Made by a program: the position numbers and the translations under genes
NCBI GenBank assembly: GCA_032122355.1
Contig: JAUMCS010000097.1
Span: 1-5,494, forward strand
Origin: RFTU01 sp032122355
GTDB taxonomy: Bacteria; Pseudomonadota; Gammaproteobacteria; Burkholderiales; Burkholderiaceae_C
Direction of reading: 5' to 3'
DNA length: 5,494 nucleotides
In this document: positions 1 through 3,866 of the stretch, piece by piece
How positions within the stretch are numbered: position 1 is the stretch's first letter
How the letters are laid out: every line of letters starts with the position of its first letter
The notes under the pieces: model-generated
The model's database searches: none
Seen by the model: the letters and a program-made list of their open reading frames with translations, nothing else
What the model was told of the DNA's origin: nothing

Positions 1-2
1 GT

Positions 3-149
3 GAAATTCCTTTTCATAAAATCGGCACGCACCGCCGTATTCGTTATCAAGATGTGATGGCATATAAAGAGCGTATTGACGCTGCTCGCAACAAGACGCT
101 TGATGCACTGGCCGAGCAAGCCCAAGCGCTTAATATGGGGTATGAATGA
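3..149 (+). CDS. Excisionase-type HTH antitoxin, C-terminal part (5' end off window)
   Basis: The reading frame is open from the first bases of the window to TGA at 147-149, giving 48 residues of a C-terminus. The segment IPFHKIGTHRRIR at residues 2-14 is the wing and second half of a MerR/excisionase-like (HTH_17) DNA-binding domain. An Arg/Lys-rich amphipathic helix follows, ending in LNMGYE. From knowledge of the family, proteins with this tail are DNA-binding antitoxins encoded just upstream of, and overlapping, a PIN-domain ribonuclease toxin. They bind the toxin through the helical tail and repress the shared promoter. Here the stop codon overlaps the next ORF (146-235) by 4 bases (ATGA), which is the usual coupling of such pairs, but that ORF is only a stub. 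The N-terminal half and the promoter lie outside the window. A phage- or plasmid-type excisionase is less likely, because the tail fits the antitoxin family. Confidence 0.72.
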   Translation, partial: EIPFHKIGTHRRIRYQDVMAYKERIDAARNKTLDALAEQAQALNMGYE

Positions 150-235
150 ATGTTGATGAGTACTTGGATACCCTGCGTAGGCAACGGCTTACGCAAACCG
201 TAGGCACATTGCGTGAGTGGAGAGTGGCGATATAA
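146..235 (+). pseudogene. PIN-domain toxin remnant: C-terminal stub after internal deletion
   Basis: This is a 29-codon ORF starting at the ATG that overlaps the antitoxin stop and ending at TAA 233-235. Its peptide contains VDEYLDTLRRQRLTQTVGTL (residues 3-22). This resembles, from memory of the family, the extreme C-terminus of the PIN toxins of about 190 residues that partner this antitoxin type (an EYL..L.RQGL.QTV..LRE pattern). None of the PIN core is present: there is no N-terminal VLDACVLYP-like strand and none of the catalytic Asp/Glu residues. The simplest reading is that a large in-frame deletion joined the start region to the last 26 or so codons, leaving an inactive stub. It sits immediately before terminator copy A. 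It could instead be a spurious short ORF, but the perfect ATGA coupling and the tail resemblance argue for a decayed gene. Confidence 0.5.
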
Positions 236-269
236 AAAAGCCCCGCCATGTTGCCATAGCGGGGCTTTT
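236..269. terminator. Bidirectional intrinsic terminator, copy A
   Basis: Arms 236-250 and 255-269 form a 15-pair stem with a single C/A mismatch (247/258). The GC core is GCCCCGC/GCGGGGC, the loop is TTGC, there is an A-run on the left and TTTTGTTCTTTT on the right. It can stop transcription from either side. It begins at the stop codon of the PIN-toxin stub (TAA 233-235). Copy B of the same terminator serves the porin gene at 1579-1612. Confidence 0.88.
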
Positions 270-325
270 GTTCTTTTAATCCTTAACTGGAGCAATGGCC
301 AGCGTTAGATTAGAAAGAGTGCATC
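240..325. repeat. Direct repeat copy A (porin 3' end, 3' UTR and terminator)
   Basis: This segment matches 1583-1668 at a constant offset of 1343 bases, with four substitutions in 86 bases (positions 245, 280, 291 and 296). Just left of it the A-run also matches, with a one-base length difference. Read on the - strand it contains the last codons of the porin (MHSF, stop at 310-312) followed by the porin 3' UTR and terminator. The match ends sharply at 325/326, so only about five porin codons are duplicated here. No further porin sequence is recognisable to the right, in 326-569. The copy is therefore a fragment, not a second porin. Confidence 0.9.
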
Positions 326-511
326 CGTGGTTTGGGTTTGAGTCTAGAGATTTCGGGTTTGCTAAAACATGAGCAACAACCATCTTTGCAGGCATCGCCC
401 CTAGTCTTTCAAAAAAGTAATTATGCAGTGCCTAAATCGCAAATTGTCCGATTAAATTGCCTACAACGGTTGCCGTGTTCTAAGTGATATGTACTGGCGG
501 AATACAAACGC

Positions 512-540
512 TTGAAATCGCCATCGTGATGCAATATCAT
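512..540 (+). promoter_or_regulatory. sigma70-like promoter of mntA-hepT
   Basis: The -35 box TTGAAA (512-517) and the -10 box TATCAT (535-540) are separated by exactly 17 bases. Each box differs from consensus at one position. Transcription would start near 547, giving a leader of about 23 bases before the mntA ATG. The leader carries AAAGGA (559-564), 5 bases from the start codon. Confidence 0.65.
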
Positions 541-553
541 TCCACCATTGCAT
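529..553. promoter_or_regulatory. Candidate operator: inverted repeat over the mntA -10 and start site
   Basis: ATGCAAT (529-535) and ATTGCAT (547-553) are a perfect 7-bp inverted repeat with an 11-base spacer, about 1.7 helical turns between arm centres. It covers the -10 box and the predicted transcription start, where a bound protein would block RNA polymerase. Toxin-antitoxin promoters are often autorepressed this way. The binder cannot be told from sequence. MntA has no DNA-binding domain, so the downstream Xre-like protein, when intact, is a logical candidate. Confidence 0.45.
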
Positions 554-569
554 ACCATAAAGGATTACC

Positions 570-860
570 ATGAGACCTTCCGATGTGATTGATATGAAGC
601 GCTTAGCTGTTCGTGAAACAGCCAAACGCTTTCATACTACGAACCCACGGCTTTTTGGCTCTGTTTTGCATGGCAATGACCATGATGGAAGCGATGTTGA
701 CCTATTGGTTGATGCGCTCCCTGGTACTACCCTTTTTGACTTGGGGGGCCTACAAATCGAACTTGAAACACTGCTTGGCCTTCCGGTTGATCTTAAAACC
801 CCGGGTGACCTGCCCCCCAATATCCGCGCAAAAATACTGGCCGAGGCACAGCCTGTATGA
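570..860 (+). CDS. mntA: MntA-type nucleotidyltransferase antitoxin of a type VII toxin-antitoxin pair
   Basis: A 96-residue minimal nucleotidyltransferase of the DNA polymerase beta fold. The signature GS-x10-DxD is exact: Gly30-Ser31, then Asp42 and Asp44. The third metal-binding Asp is expected at Asp74 in LPVDL. The length is usual for the MNT family. In the characterised Shewanella pair, MntA neutralises HepT by transferring AMP groups from ATP to a Tyr in the HepT RX4HXY motif; the intact catalytic triad here predicts the same cytoplasmic activity. AAAGGA at 559-564 and the upstream promoter support the ATG at 570 over the in-frame ATG at 594. The TGA overlaps the hepT ATG by 4 bases, implying translational coupling. 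The gene is less GC-rich than coq7 and the eps genes. Aminoglycoside-type nucleotidyltransferases share the motif but are larger and have no HEPN neighbour. Confidence 0.88.
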   Translation: MRPSDVIDMKRLAVRETAKRFHTTNPRLFGSVLHGNDHDGSDVDLLVDALPGTTLFDLGGLQIELETLLGLPVDLKTPGDLPPNIRAKILAEAQPV

Positions 861-1228
861 ATGAATATCGTTTACCTGATTACCTTCAGCATATTTTCAA
901 AGCGGCTACCGATGCATGTACTTTTATTGAGGGTTTGGCAAAAGAAGATTTTCTGGAAGATAAGCGTACGCAACAAGCTGTCACGATGAGCATATTGGTT
1001 ATAGGTGAAGCTGTAACAAAAATTATGGATAATTATCCTGATTTTGCTCAAAAGCACACACAAGTACCTTGGCGCAATATGCGCGGCATGCGGAATCGTA
1101 TTGCGCATGGTTATTTTGATATTGATCTAGATGTTGTATGGGATACAGTACGCCTAGCGCTACCCACACTTATACAACAGTTATCCGACATTCAAGGGTC
1201 AGCTCCCAATATCACCCCAATCGACTAA
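857..1228 (+). CDS. hepT: HepT-type HEPN ribonuclease toxin
   Basis: A 123-residue helical protein of the HEPN/DUF86 family. The catalytic motif RX4HXY is present and intact in RNRIAHGY: Arg79, His84 and Tyr86. The helix around residues 42-58 (TMSILVIGEAVTKI) is the typical DUF86 helix preceding it. In the family, the Arg/His pair cleaves RNA (tRNA in the Shewanella case) in a HepT dimer, and the Tyr is the residue AMPylated by MntA to switch the toxin off. The start ATG overlaps the mntA stop, with GAGG at 843-846 as a binding site 10 bases away. Coding sequence is AT-rich relative to the right half of the window. Both active-site motif and length are intact, so the toxin is probably functional. 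No promoter of its own is seen. Confidence 0.88.
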   Translation: MNEYRLPDYLQHIFKAATDACTFIEGLAKEDFLEDKRTQQAVTMSILVIGEAVTKIMDNYPDFAQKHTQVPWRNMRGMRNRIAHGYFDIDLDVVWDTVRLALPTLIQQLSDIQGSAPNITPID

Positions 1229-1269
1229 CGCTTAATTGCTTATTGGAAAGCTTGGCAACAGAGGTCAAA

Positions 1270-1569
1270 ATGAGAGATCGAAGTCATGATGAAGCGATGG
1301 CTGAGTGGTTTAGGGAGGATCCGGCTTTTGCTGCCGAGTACTTAAATCAACTGCTTAAAGAAGGTGAGCCAGCCGATTTACTAGTGGCGCTACGCCAAAT
1401 GGCTCAGGCGCATGGGGGCATCGTGCGTACCCTTGCAAAGGGTACCGAGCTGAATGCTACGCAGCTTTATCGCACCCTGTGACCCAAGGGCAACCCTGAG
1501 TTTCTTACCTTGTCTGCTGTCCTGAAAGCAGTAGGGCTGCGTATAGTGGAGCAGCCGATGGCCAATTAG
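1270..1569 (+). pseudogene. HigA/Xre-like addiction-module antidote, broken by an in-frame TGA
   Basis: The frame starts at ATG 1270 with AGAGGT just upstream and reads 70 codons to TGA 1480-1482. Without that stop it continues in the same frame for 28 more codons (PKGNPEFLTLSAVLKAVGLR then IVEQPMAN) to TAG 1567-1569. The full frame matches the COG3636-type antidote proteins of roughly 95-100 residues: N-terminal DEAMAEWFREDPAFAAEYLN, LLVALRQMAQAHGG, an HTH recognition helix at NATQLYRTL, and then the conserved S.KGNPE..TL..VLKA.GLR tail. The TGA stands where the family usually has Ser, so a single TCA to TGA change explains it. The last helices of the Xre fold are lost, and DNA binding or folding is probably impaired. 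The usual RelE-like HigB toxin is not adjacent; hepT is 41 bases upstream. It may once have been a third gene of the mntA operon. A sequencing error is possible. Confidence 0.75.
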
Positions 1570-1578
1570 CCCCATAAA

Positions 1579-1612
1579 AAAAGCCCCACCATGTTGCCAT
1601 AGCGGGGCTTTT
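1579..1612. terminator. Bidirectional intrinsic terminator, copy B (porin / antidote operon)
   Basis: Arms 1579-1593 and 1598-1612 form the same TTGC-loop hairpin as copy A, with GCCCC/GGGGC core and two mismatches (1588/1603 and 1590/1601; the first becomes a G-U wobble in the - strand transcript). A-runs and T-runs flank both sides. It ends the porin mRNA, lying 40-75 bases past the porin stop, and also the rightward toxin-antitoxin transcript, 10 bases past the end of the broken antidote gene. Confidence 0.88.
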
Positions 1613-1668
1613 GTTCTTTTAAACCTTAACTGGCGCAAAGGCCAGCGTTAGATTAGAAAGAGTGCATC
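1583..1668. repeat. Direct repeat copy B (porin 3' end, 3' UTR and terminator)
   Basis: This is the partner of 240-325. It is contiguous with the intact porin C-terminus, so it is probably the resident copy. Besides the terminator it holds a second small hairpin in the porin 3' UTR: TAACTGGC (1627-1634) against GCCA (1641-1644) and GTTA (1647-1650), with a two-base bulge. In copy A one pair of that stem is lost by the change at position 291, which fits copy A drifting without function. Confidence 0.88.
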
Positions 1669-2673
1669 AAACGGAGTTGATGACGGTTGCCTTCGAAGTC
1701 TTTGTCATTGCTTTCAGACTGCTTCAGGAAGGTGTAGTTCACGTTGGTACGTTTGCTGAAGTCATACTGAGCAGCTAAACCGTAAGCAGCTGCAGCAAAA
1801 GCAGTTGCTTGTGATTTCGTGGCTTCTGACTTGGCGTAAACTGCACCCAGTGTGAAAGCACCCAGGGGGACTTTAACACCGGCAGTNNNNNNNNNNGCCA
1901 GTGGTATTAGCCATGTCACTGTTTTTCTCGTAACCAGCACCCACCACAGCTACGCCGAGGTTATAAGAACCTGAAACACGGATACGTGTAGCTTCTTTGG
2001 CGGCATTGGTTGCGGCATTTTTGTTAAAAATGGTGTAGTCAGCGCCTGCGCTGATGGGGCCATCGGTAAAGCTTACACCGAGGGTGTTAGCGGCGGAACC
2101 GCGAGTGGCCAGGCCATTTACCTTGTCAACTGACTGGCCTGCAGTGCCAATGTTTTCAGCACGCAATGCAGACACTGTTAGGCCTTTGACGAGTTCAGGT
2201 GATGTGTATTGCAGGATGTCGGAATTGGCATAAGCACCCAAGGGGCCAGATGTGCCATTTGCTTCAAGTGCGTTGGCAATGCCGATAGGTGCACCAGCCC
2301 AGCCGCGGGTTTTGATGCCGTTACCAACTTCGATTGAGCCGGTGGTTACTTTACCAAATGCAGTATGTGCTAAACCGATGGTTGCATTGCGATAAACAGA
2401 GCCAGCGTCACCACGGCCACGAACACGGATTTCCATGGAGAAGTCAGCTTTTAAGCCGCCACCGATGTCTTCAACACCGCTGAAACGCACATCGCCATCA
2501 GTTACGCCAAAGTTGGCGGCACTTTTTTTACCTTCAGCCTTAGCATCAGCAGCAGCGTTGATTTCGTTTTTAACGCCAGAAACACCAAATTTACCGCTGA
2601 TGGTAACGGAAGACTGAGCAAATGCAGTGCCAGTAGCAGCTAAAGCAGCCAAGGCAATCAGAGTTTTTTTCAT
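1653..2673 (-). CDS. Outer-membrane general porin (Gram-negative porin family), interrupted by assembly gap
   Basis: A trimeric beta-barrel porin for passive diffusion of small solutes across the outer membrane. The N-terminus MKKTLIALAALAATGTAFA is a Sec signal peptide, with cleavage after Ala19 (AFA|Q). The mature protein begins SSVTISGKFGVSG, the usual first strand of betaproteobacterial porins. GGLKADFSMEIRV and YRNATIGLAHTAFGKVTTGS match conserved strands 2-4. The C-terminus NRHQLRLMHSF ends in Phe, the BAM recognition signal. The 259 residues before the N-run and 77 after it total 336, slightly short of the usual 340-380. The two halves are in different frames only because the N-run is 10 bases, not a multiple of three; the true gap should be a multiple of three. 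AGGAGA (2682-2687), 8 bases before the ATG, supports the start. The gene ends in the terminator at 1579-1612. No convincing porin promoter was found. Confidence 0.93.
1887..1896. other. Run of 10 Ns: scaffold gap inside the porin gene
   Basis: Ten undetermined bases separate the porin segment ending at ANTTG from the segment beginning TAGVKVPLGAF. Both flanks fit one porin in the right order, so the join is correct, but the number of missing bases is unknown. Ten Ns would shift the frame, so the run is a placeholder and not a measured length. Confidence 0.95.
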
Positions 2674-2681
2674 GAAAAGTT

Positions 2682-2687
2682 TCTCCT
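2682..2687 (-). promoter_or_regulatory. Porin ribosome binding site
   Basis: On the - strand this reads AGGAGA, 8 bases upstream of the porin ATG. It is a near-perfect Shine-Dalgarno match, fitting an abundant outer-membrane protein, and it fixes the start codon. Confidence 0.85.
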
Positions 2688-2698
2688 AAGTTAGAAAA

Positions 2699-2713
2699 AT
2701 CCCGATGAGGGAT
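2699..2713 (-). promoter_or_regulatory. Small hairpin in the porin leader, followed by a U-run
   Basis: On the - strand ATCCC and GGGAT pair around a 5-base loop and are followed by TTTTC. The hairpin sits just upstream of the porin Shine-Dalgarno sequence. The 5-bp stem is weak for a terminator. It could be a leader attenuator, an mRNA-stabilising element or chance. Confidence 0.3.
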
Positions 2714-2841
2714 GCTTTTTAAGGTGGCACCCAGTTAACTTAAAAAACCTTAACTTTGGCTCCACCCAACCCCCTCAACGGAAGTTAGCCTCTATTTCAC
2801 CAGCATCCAGGCGTTTTGCGAAGCTTTTGCACCCCGATACC

Positions 2842-2871
2842 TTGCAAAATGCCTTGAAACGTTGCTATAGT
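2842..2871 (+). promoter_or_regulatory. sigma70-like promoter of coq7
   Basis: The -35 box TTGCAA (2842-2847) and the -10 box TATAGT (2866-2871) have an 18-base spacer. Transcription would start near 2878, 27 bases before ATG 2905 or 48 before ATG 2926. The -10 box lies at the centre of a 5-bp inverted repeat (GTTGC 2861-2865 / GCAAC 2872-2876). The rest of the 231-bp porin-coq7 spacer holds no gene. Confidence 0.55.
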
Positions 2872-2904
2872 GCAACAAAGCAAGCTTGTATAAACCCCTA
2901 AACC

Positions 2905-3567
2905 ATGGATGAGGCCACCCTAGCTATGAACCCACTGCACCTAAACCGCACCGACCGCCTACTAGCTACCTTGAACAACGCCCTTGCCACCTTGGCCGGT
3001 GCGCTTCACAGCAGCCGTCTCATGCCCCAAGCGGTTGCCCCAGCCCAGCCCCTGAGCCCAACTGAACAAGCCCACGCTGGCGCTTTGATGCGCATTAATC
3101 ATGTGGGCGAAATTTGTGCCCAGGCCCTGTACCAAGCCCAAGCACTCACGGCCCGCACGCCTGAGCTGCGCGATCAAATGCTACATGCAGCCCAGGAGGA
3201 GGAAGACCATTTGGTATGGACGCAACAACGGCTTGAGGCACTTCACGCCCGCCCGAGCTTGCTGAACCCGCTATGGTACGCCGGTGCTTTTGCGATTGGC
3301 TGCTTGGCTGGCCGGTTGGGTGATAAGGTGAGTTTAGGCTTTGTGGTTGAAACCGAGCGGCAAGTGGAAGCGCACCTCGCCAGCCACCTGCAAACCTTGC
3401 CTGAGCAGGACGTGGAATCGCGCGCCGTAGTGGAGCAAATGCAAGCGGATGAAGCACGCCATGCTTATCAAGCACAAGCCGCTGGCGCAGTGGAATTGCC
3501 CCGCCCCGTGAAGTGGCTGATGAAAGGCGCCGCTAAGGTGATGACGACGGTGGCTTATCGGGTTTGA
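2905..3567 (+). CDS. coq7: 3-demethoxyubiquinol 3-hydroxylase (Coq7), diiron oxygenase of ubiquinone synthesis
   Basis: Coq7 hydroxylates demethoxyubiquinol, the step before the final O-methylation of ubiquinone, using O2 and a diiron centre at the inner membrane. The carboxylate-bridged ligands are all visible in a four-helix ferritin-like fold: Glu69 in INHVGEI, Glu99 and His102 in EEDH, Glu151 in ETERQVEAH, and Glu183 and His186 in DEARHA. The spacing Glu69-Glu99-Glu151 equals that of human COQ7. The 220-residue length is slightly over the usual 205-215. The ATG at 2905 has no clear Shine-Dalgarno sequence, while GAGG at 2911-2914 could serve ATG 2926 and give 213 residues; the later start is a real alternative. 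The gene diverges from the porin and appears to be transcribed alone. The paralogous anaerobic or UbiF-type flavin hydroxylases are unrelated in fold. Confidence 0.95.
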   Translation: MDEATLAMNPLHLNRTDRLLATLNNALATLAGALHSSRLMPQAVAPAQPLSPTEQAHAGALMRINHVGEICAQALYQAQALTARTPELRDQMLHAAQEEEDHLVWTQQRLEALHARPSLLNPLWYAGAFAIGCLAGRLGDKVSLGFVVETERQVEAHLASHLQTLPEQDVESRAVVEQMQADEARHAYQAQAAGAVELPRPVKWLMKGAAKVMTTVAYRV

Positions 3568-3572
3568 GGGGG

Positions 3573-3797
3573 CTAACTGGCAGTACGGTTGAGCTTCTTG
3601 ATTCGCTCAATATGTTCAGCAACTGATTCTTTATAGAATCGTCCGTGGGCTATGTCGGCTTTAGATTCACGAATAGCTTGGGCTATTTCCTGCTGAAACG
3701 AGAGCGGATATGGAGCTTGCGAGACTGTTAGGGTTTCAACACTCGGAGAACGTTTCTCAGTTTGGGCGCATTGAATGTTCGGTGTTTGGTTCGCCAC
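3573..3797 (-). CDS. Small hypothetical protein, antitoxin-like C-terminus
   Basis: I do not recognise this gene. The frame gives 74 residues from GTG 3797, which has a weak GCGGAT 8 bases upstream; a TTG at 3818 would add 7 residues but has no binding site. The N-terminal half is polar and probably disordered. The C-terminal half (SFQQEIAQAIRESKADIAHG then RFYKESVAEHIERIKKL) is predicted helical. Its E.A.aDIa.GR...ES.aEHI pattern recalls the tails of small RelB/ParD-type antitoxins, but no toxin lies next to it and no DNA-binding motif is clear. It converges on coq7 with only 5 bases between the stop codons. Upstream (- strand) lies epsF, ending 67 bases away. Function is unassigned. Confidence 0.55.
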   Translation of the reverse strand: MANQTPNIQCAQTEKRSPSVETLTVSQAPYPLSFQQEIAQAIRESKADIAHGRFYKESVAEHIERIKKLNRTAS

Positions 3798-3845
3798 GGT
3801 GATATATCCGCAAGTCAAAAGTTAAGTAAATCTTAGCATAGAAAT

Positions 3846-3866
3846 CACTTTAGGAAGTGGGTTTTT
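3846..3866 (+). terminator. Possible weak intrinsic terminator (+ strand)
   Basis: CACTT (3846-3850) and AAGTG (3855-3859) form a 5-bp stem with a TAGG loop, followed by GGTTTTT. It could end rightward read-through from coq7, whose stop is 280 bases upstream, and would lie against the 3' end of epsF. The stem is short, so this is tentative. Confidence 0.3.

Larger units (their letters stand above)
326..569. other. Intergenic region between repeat copy A and mntA
   Basis: These 244 bases hold no convincing gene. The last 60 bases contain the mntA promoter, an inverted repeat and a ribosome binding site, listed separately. The first 170 or so bases (326-500) show no hairpin, no recognisable coding frame and no clear porin remnant. 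A - strand frame ending at 276 stays open for about 39 codons from an ATG at 395, but it runs through the repeat and resembles nothing I know. The segment may be foreign flank brought in with the toxin-antitoxin block. Confidence 0.5.

Noticed and set aside
47..295. Long - strand ORFs at 47-295 and 1390-1638 with near-identical N-terminal peptides
   Set aside because: Their similarity comes only from the repeated porin 3' UTR and terminator; they run antisense to the toxin-antitoxin genes.
281..310. Integron attC-like boxes in the repeats (GTTAGAT matching GTTRRRY, and CTTAAC), with toxin-antitoxin cassettes between
   Set aside because: The span between boxes is about 30 bases, far below the usual attC length, and repeat homology continues past the box into porin codons. 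The porin 3' UTR hairpin explains the pattern better.
276..395. A - strand ORF of 39 codons from ATG 395, reading through repeat copy A
   Set aside because: It resembles no family I know, has no convincing binding site, and half of it is porin 3' UTR sequence in a different frame.
1138..1269. Upstream extension of the antidote frame to ATG 1138, inside hepT
   Set aside because: The extension is a shadow of hepT coding sequence. ATG 1270 has AGAGGT upstream and matches the usual start of the family.
2861..2876. GTTGC-TATAGT-GCAAC palindrome as a repressor site for coq7
   Set aside because: Five-base arms around a -10 box can easily arise by chance, and no regulator is known to me for this gene. 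It is only noted in the promoter entry.
3146..3475. Long - strand ORF inside coq7, and + strand ORFs inside epsF and the porin
   Set aside because: These are antisense shadows of well-recognised genes, with no family resemblance of their own.
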